Assembly (NCBI GenBank): GCA_964550665.1
Contig: CAZJZW010000005.1
Coordinates: 1 to 30,799 of the forward strand
Direction: 5' to 3'
Length of the DNA: 30,799 nucleotides
DNA from: JAUPTX01 sp964550665
Lineage (GTDB): Bacteria > Patescibacteriota > Minisyncoccia > Phycocordibacterales > CSBR16-119
The translations under genes were made by a program, and so were the position numbers. Of the stretch, positions 16,846-24,870 are shown piece by piece. The notes under the pieces were generated by a model. It saw nothing but the letters and a program-made list of their open reading frames with translations. It was not told the origin of the DNA and ran no database searches. Position 1 is the first letter of the stretch. Each line of letters starts with the position of its first letter.

Positions 16846-19017
16846 TTATTTTTGTAATTTATGAGGGTTGTGCATTGCACATTTTTTGTCACTACAGCGT
16901 TCTGGAATTGTCTTTGTCCCTTGCATCATAAGCTTTCCGCACATTGGGCACATGTTACCAGTTGGTTTTGTTTTGATTGCGTGTTTACAGTCAGGATAGT
17001 TGGAACAAGAATAGAATAAACCAAATCGTCCTTTTCGTTCTACCATTTCTCCATCTTTACATTCTGTACACTTCACACCTGTTTTTCTTTTGGCTACTTC
17101 GGCTTCATCTTCTTTTATAAATTTACATTTTGGATATCGTGAGCAAGAGATAAACATACCAAATCTTCCTTCGCGAAGTACGAGTTTGCCTTGGTGTTTT
17201 TCTCCACACGTCGGACACATTTCACCGATTTCTTTTGGTGGTTCGAGTTCTTTTCCGTCTTCCATTCGGGCGCCGACGCAGTTAGGGAAGTCAGAACAAC
17301 TCATAAACTTTCCATTTTTTGAAAGTTTATAAACCATTCGCTTACCACAAACAGGACAAGGAAATTCCGCTGGTGCATCACCGATGTTTGTTATTTTTTC
17401 TATACTGTCTTTTTCTTTAAGAGCCTTTGTAAATGGGCCATAGAAATCAGAAAGAGTTTTTACGTATGTTCTTTTACCTATAGCTATTTCATCGAGCTCA
17501 CTTTCCATTTCCGCTGTAAAAGAGTCTGAGATATAGTTTCCGAAATTGTTTTCGATAAAGGTTGAAACGACATCACCCGTATCAGTCGGTATTAGAGTTC
17601 TCGCTTCTTTTGTAACGTAACCTCGATCAACAATAGTCTTTATAATAGACGCATATGTCGATGGGCGACCGATATCTCTTTTTTCAAGTTCTTTAATAAG
17701 TCCAGCTTCTGTGTAGCGTCCTGGTGGGGCAGTTTCTTTTTCTTCCATATCTGCTTTAACCAAAGCCAGAGGATCTTTAACAGAAAGTTTTGGAACTTCG
17801 ACGTCCTCTCCACGAGAACGTGTATCGACAGCAAGCCAACCTGGAAAAAGAATCCGAGATCCATTTATAGAAAAGTTTGGGATTGCTTGCCCATCAATAT
17901 TTGCAGATATTTTTGTTCGTAAAATCTTCGCTGGTGTCATCTGTGAAGCGATCGCTCGCTCCCATATTAGTGTGTATATTTTCTTTTCATCTTCTGTTGT
18001 GCCGAGACTAGCGCGAAGCGGGTTTGTTGGACGGATCGCTTCGTGAGCTTCTTGAGCGTTTTTGGATTTTTTAGAATAAATATTTGCTCTGGCGTATTCT
18101 TTACCAAAGTTTTTTTCTACATATTCTAACATTTGAGATTGTGCAGTTTTAGAAAGGTTGGTGCTGTCTGTTCTCATGTAGGTGATCAAACCTTTCTCAT
18201 ATAATTTTTGAGCGACGCCCATCGTTCTAGATGGAGCAAAACCAAGTCGTGTCGAAGCTGCTTGTTGCATGGTTGAAGTTGTAAACGGTGGTCGTGGTGC
18301 TCGAGCTGCTTCTGTTTCTTTAACAGCGATAACAGACCAATCTCCCTTTTTAGCATTTTCAAAAATACCTTCTGCTTCTTTTTTGTCCCAAATCTCTTTG
18401 TCACAAGTAAAAAGCATCTCGTCTTTTCCTTTTTTCAAAAGGGCAGAAAGGATGTAATATTTTTGGGGAATAAACGCTCTGATTTCTCGCTCACGTTCCA
18501 TGATGATCCGAAGAGCGGGGGACTGAACTCGTCCAGCTGAAAGTCCATAACGAACTTTTTTCCAAATAAGTCCAGATAAATCGTAACCAAAAAGTCTATC
18601 AAGAACTCGGCGAGCTTCTTGAGCATTTTTTAAATTCATGTCAACTTCTCGCGGATGAAGAAGCGCTTCTTTAATCGCTGTTTCAGTTATTTCGTTAAAG
18701 ACGATTCGCTTTGGGTTCTTAAGATCCAAAGCCTCGGACAAGTGCCAAGCGATAGCCTCACCTTCACGGTCGAGGTCGGTTGCCAGAACTACTTCGTCAG
18801 CTTTTTTTGCTATCGTTCGAAGTTCATCGACAACCTTCTTTTTTAAAGGAGAGATTTCATAAGTTGGGGTAAAACCATTCTTTATATCAACAGCCTTTTT
18901 GTTTGATTTAGGTAAATCTCGAATATGTCCAACAGAAGCACGAACGGTATATTTACCGTCCAGGTATTTTTCGATTGTTTTCGCTTTTGAAGGCGACTCT
19001 ACTATAAGTAATTTCAT
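16846..19017 (-). CDS. topA: DNA topoisomerase I (type IA)
   Basis: This 723-residue enzyme relaxes negative supercoils through a covalent tyrosine-DNA intermediate. The Toprim domain opens with LLIVESPSKAKTIEKYL and contains the acidic DLDREGEA motif (residues 81-88). The strand-passage core includes SAGRVQSPALR (160-170), and the catalytic tyrosine is Tyr280 in TYMRTDS. Four C4-type zinc ribbons follow from about residue 560 to the end, each with CxxC pairs. The protein is shorter than E. coli TopA (865) but typical for bacteria with only zinc-ribbon tails. The gene ends in a sequence that is repeated, diverged, 208 bases further on. A possible promoter (TTGGGT at 19058-19063, TAAATA at 19035-19040, minus strand) lies upstream. 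Confidence 0.97.
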   Translation of the reverse strand: MKLLIVESPSKAKTIEKYLDGKYTVRASVGHIRDLPKSNKKAVDIKNGFTPTYEISPLKKKVVDELRTIAKKADEVVLATDLDREGEAIAWHLSEALDLKNPKRIVFNEITETAIKEALLHPREVDMNLKNAQEARRVLDRLFGYDLSGLIWKKVRYGLSAGRVQSPALRIIMEREREIRAFIPQKYYILSALLKKGKDEMLFTCDKEIWDKKEAEGIFENAKKGDWSVIAVKETEAARAPRPPFTTSTMQQAASTRLGFAPSRTMGVAQKLYEKGLITYMRTDSTNLSKTAQSQMLEYVEKNFGKEYARANIYSKKSKNAQEAHEAIRPTNPLRASLGTTEDEKKIYTLIWERAIASQMTPAKILRTKISANIDGQAIPNFSINGSRILFPGWLAVDTRSRGEDVEVPKLSVKDPLALVKADMEEKETAPPGRYTEAGLIKELEKRDIGRPSTYASIIKTIVDRGYVTKEARTLIPTDTGDVVSTFIENNFGNYISDSFTAEMESELDEIAIGKRTYVKTLSDFYGPFTKALKEKDSIEKITNIGDAPAEFPCPVCGKRMVYKLSKNGKFMSCSDFPNCVGARMEDGKELEPPKEIGEMCPTCGEKHQGKLVLREGRFGMFISCSRYPKCKFIKEDEAEVAKRKTGVKCTECKDGEMVERKGRFGLFYSCSNYPDCKHAIKTKPTGNMCPMCGKLMMQGTKTIPERCSDKKCAMHNPHKLQK

Positions 19018-19172
19018 CCCAATAGAAGTTTAAGTATTTAGTAATTATCTTTTTTCGACCCAATTAAATTATGTTTATATTCCACTGAAGTCCTAATAAA
19101 CTTCTAACGGAGCACGTAACCTTCATAAGTAATACTATGAATTTTTGATTTATGCAAATTCGGGAAAGAAAA

Positions 19173-19193
19173 AGCGCAGGGAATTCCTGCGCT
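19173..19193 (-). terminator. Minus-strand terminator beside the assembly gap
   Basis: AGCGCAGG (19173-19180) pairs with CCTGCGCT (19186-19193), and on the minus strand a T-rich run follows. It would end the dprA transcript, or that of a gene lost in the gap. Confidence 0.7.
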
Positions 19194-19194
19194 A

Positions 19195-19294
19195 NNNNNN
19201 NNNNNNNNNNNNNNNNNNNNNNNNNNNNNNNNNNNNNNNNNNNNNNNNNNNNNNNNNNNNNNNNNNNNNNNNNNNNNNNNNNNNNNNNNNNNNN
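19195..19294. other. Assembly gap of 100 N
   Basis: The run is exactly 100 N, the usual scaffold placeholder, so the true distance between dprA and topA is unknown and a small gene could be missing. Confidence 0.98.
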
Positions 19295-19306
19295 TAAGTC
19301 AAGTCC

Positions 19307-20152
19307 CTAGATTCTATGAACTTTTCCATCAATTTCTTTTATAAGCCCGCGAAGTTCTAGCATTGAAATAGTTATATTTATTTCTGAAATAGGTTTTTGG
19401 ATTAAAATAGAAATTTCTTCTTTTGACTTCGGTTCTTTTAAGAGTTTGAAAAGGGAAGCCTCTTCTTCGGGTAGATCAATTTTAATTTCACTTGATTCTT
19501 TTGGCACGAGTCCGAGCTCTTCTAATATATCCGCGCTTTTTAAAACTGGAGTAGCTCCAAGACGAAGTAATTCATTCGTACCTTTTGATGTTGGTGAACT
19601 TATATTCCCCGGTATCACCAAAACTTCTCTATTATAGTCTGTAGCCATCCGTGCTGTTGTCAGCGTTCCTGACTTTTCCTCGGCTTCTATTAATAGAACA
19701 GCGTCAGAGAGTCCTGCGCCAATTCTGTTTCTTTGGACGAAGCTCCAGTTTGTCGCCTTAAACTCAGGTTCGAACTCTGAAAGAAGACATCCACCGGACT
19801 CTAAAATTTTTCTTGAAAGTTTGAAATTACTTTTCGGGTACAAAACACTTGGTGAAAGTCCTGAGCCGGGAACTGCGACCGTCTTAAGTCCTGCACGGAT
19901 GGCGCTTTCATGAGCAATCGCATCTATACCGAGCGCCATCCCGGAAACTATCACGATAGGGTAGCCAGATAACTTTTCTATCAATTTTTCACAAACCATT
20001 TTCCCGTATGCGCTATGTCGACGTGACCCAACGACAGTCAAAAACTTCATTTCCTCGTCTGGGAAATTTCCTTGAATGTAAAGTTTTTTGGGCGGCTCGG
20101 GTATTTCTCTTAGGCGATATGGAATATTTGTTAATTCTTCTATCGGGGGCAT
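19307..20152 (-). CDS. dprA: DNA processing protein DprA/Smf
   Basis: This 281-residue protein carries the Rossmann-like DprA core: VVGSRRHSAYGKMVCEKL, IVSGMALGIDAIAHESAI, AVPGSGLSPSVLYPKSN, LLSEFEPE and RNRIGAGLSDAVLLIEA with the SGTLTTA signature. A C-terminal winged-helix-like segment (about 222-281) completes it. DprA protects incoming single-stranded DNA and loads RecA during natural transformation. The N-terminal SAM-like domain of longer homologues is missing or much reduced. Natural competence in small CPR-type cells would fit this gene; other competence genes are not in the window. It is transcribed divergently from serS with only 38 bases between starts. The stop codon lies 12 bases from the N gap but the frame is complete. 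Confidence 0.95.
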   Translation of the reverse strand: MPPIEELTNIPYRLREIPEPPKKLYIQGNFPDEEMKFLTVVGSRRHSAYGKMVCEKLIEKLSGYPIVIVSGMALGIDAIAHESAIRAGLKTVAVPGSGLSPSVLYPKSNFKLSRKILESGGCLLSEFEPEFKATNWSFVQRNRIGAGLSDAVLLIEAEEKSGTLTTARMATDYNREVLVIPGNISSPTSKGTNELLRLGATPVLKSADILEELGLVPKESSEIKIDLPEEEASLFKLLKEPKSKEEISILIQKPISEINITISMLELRGLIKEIDGKVHRI

Positions 20153-20177
20153 GCTTTCTAAATTGTATCATTTTTTG

Positions 20178-20183
20178 TATAAT
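20178..20183 (+). promoter_or_regulatory. serS -10 box in the dprA-serS divergent region
   Basis: A perfect TATAAT lies eight bases from the serS ATG. The -35 region (around 20155-20160) is weak and abuts the dprA start codon. Confidence 0.6.
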
Positions 20184-20190
20184 ACAAAAC

Positions 20191-21453
20191 ATGTTAGATA
20201 TAAAATTTATTCGCGAAAACAAAGATATTGTAGAAATCGCGATCACTAAAAAGAAGATAAAGCTTGATTTAAACGAGCTTATTAAAGCCGACGACGAACG
20301 TTTGGTTGTTTTATCAGAAGTGGAGCGTCTTCGGGCGAAGCAAAATTTAGTAAGTGAAAGGATGCCACAACTAAAGAGTGATTCAGAAAAAGCAGAGCTG
20401 ATAAAGTCGATGCAATTTCTCAAAGAAGATTTAAAAAAAGAAGAAGATAAGCTAAAAGATGTCATGGAAGTCTGGCGTGCACTGATGCTCCGAGTTCCAA
20501 ACGTGCCCGACGTGTCTGTTCCAGATGGAGATACAGATGCAGACAACAAAGAAGTAAAAGTCTGGGGAGAAAAAACTGTTTTTGATTTCAAACCGAAAGA
20601 TCATGTCGAGATCATGACGAAACTTGATATGGTGGATTTTGAACGTGGAACAAAAGTTCACGGATTCCGAGGATACTTTTTGAAAAATGATGGCGCGATA
20701 CTTTCGATGGCTATTTGGAGATATGCGATGGATTTCTTCGGTAAGCGCGGATTTACTCCGATGATCGCTCCTGCTATCGCCCGAAAAGAACATTTTTTTG
20801 GAACAGGACATTTGCCGGGGGACGCCGAAGATTTATTTGAAACACAAGATGACGATTATCTTTCGGGAACAGCCGAAGTCCCGGTTATGGGATACTATTC
20901 AAATGAAGTTTTAACAAAAGCAGATTTGCCGAAAAAGTTTTTGGCTTTTTCTCCGTGCTACAGACGAGAAGCGGGAAGTCACGGAAAAGATACGAAAGGT
21001 TTAATCCGTGTTCATGAATTTTACAAAGTTGAACAAGTGATCCTTTGCGAGGCGAGTCACGAAGAATCGGTAAAACTCCACGAATGGCTTAACAGAAACA
21101 CAGAAGAGTTTATCGAATCTCTTAATATTCCATATCATACGGTGATGAACTGTGGCGGAGACCTGGGTCTTGGTCAAGTGAAGAAGTACGATATTGAACT
21201 TTGGGTACCAGGAGAAAGTAAATACCGAGAGATTTCTTCTGCATCATATTTTCATGATTTTCAAACAAGAAGATTTAATATTCGGTATAAAGACGAAGAA
21301 GGAAAAATCAGATTTGCCCACTCGCTAAACTGTACAGCGATACCCACACCTAGAATATTGGTTTCTCTTGTAGAAAATTTCCAGCAAGCAGATGGTTCAA
21401 TAAAAGTCCCTAGCGTTTTGGTTCCTTATTTAGGAAAAGATAAAATCTCTTAG
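20191..21453 (+). CDS. serS: Seryl-tRNA synthetase
   Basis: This 420-residue class II synthetase charges tRNA-Ser. The start MLDIKFIRENKD at 20191 is typical of SerRS; upstream in-frame codons run into the -10 box and dprA, so they are excluded. An N-terminal antiparallel coiled coil (about residues 30-100) grips the tRNA long arm. The catalytic domain shows motif 2 (CYRREAGSHGKDTKGLIRVHEF) and motif 3 (near SLNCTAIPTPRILVSLVENFQ), plus TAEVP and EISSASYFHDFQTRR. The length matches the family norm of about 420-430. It leads a likely operon with ftsQ and dus, which follow with almost no space. Confidence 0.97.
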   Translation: MLDIKFIRENKDIVEIAITKKKIKLDLNELIKADDERLVVLSEVERLRAKQNLVSERMPQLKSDSEKAELIKSMQFLKEDLKKEEDKLKDVMEVWRALMLRVPNVPDVSVPDGDTDADNKEVKVWGEKTVFDFKPKDHVEIMTKLDMVDFERGTKVHGFRGYFLKNDGAILSMAIWRYAMDFFGKRGFTPMIAPAIARKEHFFGTGHLPGDAEDLFETQDDDYLSGTAEVPVMGYYSNEVLTKADLPKKFLAFSPCYRREAGSHGKDTKGLIRVHEFYKVEQVILCEASHEESVKLHEWLNRNTEEFIESLNIPYHTVMNCGGDLGLGQVKKYDIELWVPGESKYREISSASYFHDFQTRRFNIRYKDEEGKIRFAHSLNCTAIPTPRILVSLVENFQQADGSIKVPSVLVPYLGKDKIS

Positions 21454-21457
21454 TTTT

Positions 21458-22321
21458 ATGATGCGAGACCGTATAACAAGTACATCGAACGTTACGAAAG
21501 AGCGTAATAGAAAGTTTTTTGTAAAAATGCTCTGGATACTATTGTCTGTAGTTGTATTTGTAATCGGTCTGGCTTTTCTATCTCATTTAGATAAGATGCT
21601 CATAAAAGATGTTTCTGTAACAGGGAATGAAATTCTAAAAGAAGAAGAGATAAAAGAGGAAACTTTCAAAATACTATCAAAGAAAAGATTCTTTGTTTTT
21701 GCTGGAGAAAATAAAATAATATATTCTAAAAAAGATTTAGAAGAAGGTTTAAAAAAAACTTTCCCGAGAATTTTAAGTATCGAAATAAATATTGAAAGTA
21801 AGAAATTACTTTTTACAATCGTTGAAAGAGAGCGGGCTCATCTTTGGTGTGGAGAAGAACCTCCTGCGTATGATGACCGGTCTAACGATCAAGATTGTTA
21901 CTTCCTCGATAATAGTGGTTTTATTTTTGATACATCTCCCAAATTTTCTTCAGGGGTTTACTTTACTTTCTATTCAAAAATAGAAGATGTAAATCCTATA
22001 GGTCAATATATTTTAGATTTTGATTTTTTGAAAGACATAGAATCTCTGATTGAAGGAGTGAAGGGGGAGGGATTCCCTGTACATTCTTTGGTAGAGCAGG
22101 GAGATGGGCAATATGAAATTTTATTTAATATGTCGACTCTTTCTGGTGACTACCCAAAACTTTTGTTTACTTCTGATCAAAGTATCGGCGAGGTTTACAA
22201 TAAATTTATATCAATAGTGCAGGAAGATCCATTCAAAACTGATTTTATTGAAAAACCAAATAGATTAGAGTATATTGATGCTCGATTTAAAAATCGCATC
22301 TTCTATAGGTTTACTGAGTAA
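21458..22321 (+). CDS. ftsQ: FtsQ/DivIB-type cell division protein
   Basis: This 287-residue protein has a short basic cytoplasmic N-terminus, one membrane helix (about residues 24-46) and a POTRA-like domain directly after it (IKDVSVTGNEILKEEEIKEE), the layout of FtsQ/DivIB. Those proteins link early and late divisome parts through FtsB and FtsL. The remaining extracellular part is weakly conserved, as usual for the family, and includes the ERERAHLWC segment. It starts four bases after the serS stop, and dus follows after one base, so the three are probably one transcript. The assignment rests on topology plus POTRA, so a general POTRA-domain protein remains possible. Confidence 0.75.
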   Translation: MMRDRITSTSNVTKERNRKFFVKMLWILLSVVVFVIGLAFLSHLDKMLIKDVSVTGNEILKEEEIKEETFKILSKKRFFVFAGENKIIYSKKDLEEGLKKTFPRILSIEINIESKKLLFTIVERERAHLWCGEEPPAYDDRSNDQDCYFLDNSGFIFDTSPKFSSGVYFTFYSKIEDVNPIGQYILDFDFLKDIESLIEGVKGEGFPVHSLVEQGDGQYEILFNMSTLSGDYPKLLFTSDQSIGEVYNKFISIVQEDPFKTDFIEKPNRLEYIDARFKNRIFYRFTE

Positions 22322-22322
22322 T

Positions 22323-23375
22323 ATGTTTTTTAATTTATTTAAGAAAAAGAAAATAGTCTACGATAAAAACCTAAATGAGACAATTCACCTCGGTTTTTGG
22401 GAGGATTTGGCTAAAAACAAAAAGCCCTTTTTCGTTTTGGCTCCTATGGCTGATGTGACGGACGTGGCCTTTCGAAAAGTTATCGCTAAGTATTCTCGTC
22501 ACGGGGAAGTTTCTGGAGGGCCTGACGTGTTTTGGACGGAGTTTGTTTCAGCTGATGGATTAAACTCTCCGGGTCGCGACAAACTGATGATTGATTTAGC
22601 TTTTGAGCCAAACCAACATCCGATCGTTGCTCAGATTTTCGGAAGTCATGAGGGAAATATGGAAGCGACAGCGAAGCTTTGTCGTGAACTTGGTTTTGAT
22701 GGGATCGATATAAATATGGGTTGTCCGGATAAGACAATAATGAAACAAGGTTGTGGTGCTGGAGCTATTCAAAACCCTGACCATGCTGTAAAAATCATTC
22801 AAGCGGTAAAGCGTGGCGCTGGAGATTTGCCGGTCTCAGTAAAAACTCGTTTAGGTTTTAATAAAAATGAAATAGATACATGGATTTCAAAAGTTTTATC
22901 TGCGGGTATCGCCGTTCTTACTATTCACGGGCGAACAAAAAAAGATATGTCGAAAGTTCCGGCTCGCTGGGATGATATTAAAAAAGTTGTTGATATTGTA
23001 AAAGAGTCTGGACTTAAAACACTTGTGATAGGGAACGGAGATGTTTTGTCAGTGGAAGATGGTAAAGAAAAGGCCAGGGTGTCGGGCGTAGACGGGCTTA
23101 TGCTTGGTCGTGCGATTTTCGGAAATCCTTGGCTTTTCGATGAAAACAAAAAAGAAGTTTCTATAAAAGAAAAATTAGAAGTTATGCTAGAACACACAAA
23201 AACTTTTGTGGAATATCTTGGTCAGCATAAAAACTTTAATATTATGAAAAAGCACTATAAAGCCTATGTAAATAATTTTCCAGGTGCTAAAGAGCTTCGA
23301 ATAAAACTTATGGAATCAGAAAACTATAAAGAGATCGAAAAACACACAAAAGAATTTATAGTTGATCTAGGGTAG
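22323..23375 (+). CDS. dus: tRNA-dihydrouridine synthase
   Basis: This 350-residue flavoprotein of TIM-barrel fold reduces specific uridines in tRNA to dihydrouridine using FMN. Visible motifs are FVLAPMADVTDVAFR (FMN-binding start), GIDINMGCPDKTIMKQGCGAG with the GCP cysteine expected to act as proton donor, SVKTRLGF, LTIHGRTKKDMS, IGNGDV and GVDGLMLGRAIFGNPWLF. The start at 22323 is one base after the ftsQ stop; an upstream in-frame ATG at 22275 would overlap ftsQ and add 16 residues without similarity, so it was rejected. The sequence resembles the NifR3/DusB group, but the exact position modified cannot be assigned. No terminator is obvious in the 66 bases that follow. Confidence 0.95.
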   Translation: MFFNLFKKKKIVYDKNLNETIHLGFWEDLAKNKKPFFVLAPMADVTDVAFRKVIAKYSRHGEVSGGPDVFWTEFVSADGLNSPGRDKLMIDLAFEPNQHPIVAQIFGSHEGNMEATAKLCRELGFDGIDINMGCPDKTIMKQGCGAGAIQNPDHAVKIIQAVKRGAGDLPVSVKTRLGFNKNEIDTWISKVLSAGIAVLTIHGRTKKDMSKVPARWDDIKKVVDIVKESGLKTLVIGNGDVLSVEDGKEKARVSGVDGLMLGRAIFGNPWLFDENKKEVSIKEKLEVMLEHTKTFVEYLGQHKNFNIMKKHYKAYVNNFPGAKELRIKLMESENYKEIEKHTKEFIVDLG

Positions 23376-23429
23376 AACACCCGATTCCTTTTGTTGACTT
23401 TTAGAGTTTAAATCTGTAGATTTCTGGGG

Positions 23430-23435
23430 TACAAT
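23430..23435 (+). promoter_or_regulatory. -10 box for the protease-rimK pair
   Basis: TACAAT lies seven bases before the ATG at 23442, with an upstream TG-rich stretch (TGGGG) that could act like an extended -10. No good -35 is seen at the correct distance. Confidence 0.5.
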
Positions 23436-23441
23436 TTATAT

Positions 23442-23870
23442 ATGAAAGAGTTAGAAAAAAAAATCATCGGTCGTTTAGAGTATGTTGATCTGCCAGAATT
23501 TGGTCTTAAAGGCATAATCGGCAAGATTGATACGGGTGCTTATAACGGAGCGATACATACAACTCATATTATCGAGAAAGAGATTGAGAGGAAACCCGTG
23601 ATTGAGTTCAGTCTTCTTGACCCTGATCATCCGGAATTTAAAGAAGATATTTATCAAGTAGATATTTTTGAAAAACGACTCGTTAAAAACTCAAATGGAG
23701 ATTCAGAGCTTCGATATGTTATTCCGACAAAAATTATTTTGCAGGGGATAGAAATAAAAGTGAAGCTAAGTTTAAGTAATAGAAAAAATTTAAGGTACCC
23801 GATACTTATTGGAAGAAAGATTATAAAAAAATATTTTATTGTAGACGTAAATAAAAAACTAAGTAGTTAA
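23442..23870 (+). CDS. RimK-associated 'ATP-dependent zinc protease' family protein (retropepsin-like fold)
   Basis: This 142-residue protein matches the family annotated as putative ATP-dependent zinc protease (PF05618). It shows the opening IIGRLEYVDLPEFG, then KIDTGAYNGAIH, where the DTG triplet resembles the catalytic turn of aspartyl proteases, and ends with RYPILIGRKIIKKYFIVDV. The PF05618 name is historical; the fold is retropepsin-like and no zinc site is obvious here. Members are commonly next to rimK, as here, where the ligase starts one base after this stop. It may trim or regulate the glutamate-modified target of RimK; this is inference. Confidence 0.8.
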   Translation: MKELEKKIIGRLEYVDLPEFGLKGIIGKIDTGAYNGAIHTTHIIEKEIERKPVIEFSLLDPDHPEFKEDIYQVDIFEKRLVKNSNGDSELRYVIPTKIILQGIEIKVKLSLSNRKNLRYPILIGRKIIKKYFIVDVNKKLSS

Positions 23871-23871
23871 T

Positions 23872-24822
23872 ATGAAAATCATAATTCTTTCTAGAAAACC
23901 AGAACTGTACTCAACAAAAAGACTTTTGGAGGCGGGTCAAAAATTAGGACACGATGTGTCTATTATCGACCATACGAAATGTAACCTGATCATGGAAAAA
24001 GCAAAACCAGCTATTCGTGTTGGTTCTGAATATATAAAAGATGTAGATATTATTATCCCAAGAATCGGTGCGTCGGTGACGGTCTATGGAGCAGCTGTTA
24101 TTAGACAATTTGATTTGATGGGCGTGCCGTCAACTCTAACTTCAACAGCGTTGATTCGTTCTCGTGATAAACTCAGAAGTCTCCAGATACTTTCAAAGTC
24201 AGGTGTCGGTATACCAAAATCTGTTTTTGCGCGTCATCCAAAAGCCGATGATGTTAAAGTTATGATTCAAGAAGCTGGCGGAACTCCAGTCATCTTAAAA
24301 CTTTTAGAGGGAACACATGGAACAGGTGTGATTAAAGTCGATTCAATATCTTCTGCCAAGTCCGCGGTTGAAGCATTTTCAGGGATTAAAAAAGATATCA
24401 TTGTTCAAGAATTTATTGAAGAAGCAAAAGGAAAAGATATCCGAGCATTTGTTGTTGATGGAGAGGTTGTGGGAGCGATGGAGCGAAGTGGTCAGGGTGA
24501 CGAATTTAGATCAAATCTTCACAAAGGAGGAATCGCACGTCCAATCGAGTTAACGGTAAAAGAAAAACTCGTGGCTATAGAGGCTGCGAATCTTCACGGC
24601 CTCACTGTTGCTGGAGTAGACATGCTTATATCAGCACGCGGACCTCTTATTATCGAAGTGAACTCATCTCCCGGTCTTCAAGGAATAGAACGAGCTACAG
24701 GGGTTGATATTGCTGGGAAAATTATCGAAGCTGCAGAGAAAAAAATAAATAAAAAAATCAAAGATAAGGAAAGATCAAAAGCAAAAAAGAAGAAAAAGAA
24801 AAAAATTGATAATAATGAATAA
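23872..24822 (+). CDS. rimK: RimK-family alpha-L-glutamate ligase (ATP-grasp)
   Basis: This 316-residue ATP-grasp ligase has the RimK layout: an N-terminal domain (IILSRKPELYSTKRLLEAG, IIPRIGASVTVYGAAVIRQFD), a central ATP-binding segment (VILKLLEGTHGTGVI, VQEFIEEAKGKDIRAFVV) and the metal-binding end LIIEVNSSPGLQGIERATG. RimK of E. coli adds glutamates to the C-terminus of ribosomal protein S6; related enzymes act on other small molecules or proteins, so the substrate here is uncertain. The last 30 residues are almost all lysine and other charged residues, an extension absent from E. coli RimK (300 residues). It is translationally coupled to the protease-like gene upstream and ends at a terminator. 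Confidence 0.9.
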   Translation: MKIIILSRKPELYSTKRLLEAGQKLGHDVSIIDHTKCNLIMEKAKPAIRVGSEYIKDVDIIIPRIGASVTVYGAAVIRQFDLMGVPSTLTSTALIRSRDKLRSLQILSKSGVGIPKSVFARHPKADDVKVMIQEAGGTPVILKLLEGTHGTGVIKVDSISSAKSAVEAFSGIKKDIIVQEFIEEAKGKDIRAFVVDGEVVGAMERSGQGDEFRSNLHKGGIARPIELTVKEKLVAIEAANLHGLTVAGVDMLISARGPLIIEVNSSPGLQGIERATGVDIAGKIIEAAEKKINKKIKDKERSKAKKKKKKKIDNNE

Positions 24823-24825
24823 AAG

Positions 24826-24851
24826 AAAGCCCTAATTTCGGGGCTTTTTTT
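24826..24851 (+). terminator. Intrinsic terminator after rimK
   Basis: AAAGCCC (24826-24832) pairs with GGGCTTT (24841-24847), followed by a T-run. It lies just after the rimK stop. Confidence 0.8.
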
Positions 24852-24858
24852 ATTCTGC

Positions 24859-24864
24859 TATAAT
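24859..24864 (+). promoter_or_regulatory. dnaX -10 box
   Basis: A perfect TATAAT lies seven bases before the dnaX ATG, implying a leaderless message. A -35 box would fall in the preceding terminator. Confidence 0.6.
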
Positions 24865-24870
24865 ATCCTC

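Noticed and set aside
20008..20190. Upstream extension of serS
   Set aside because: It overlaps dprA on the other strand and the TATAAT box; the conserved SerRS N-terminus begins at 20191.
22275..22322. Upstream extension of dus
   Set aside because: It overlaps the end of ftsQ, and the added residues show no Dus similarity.
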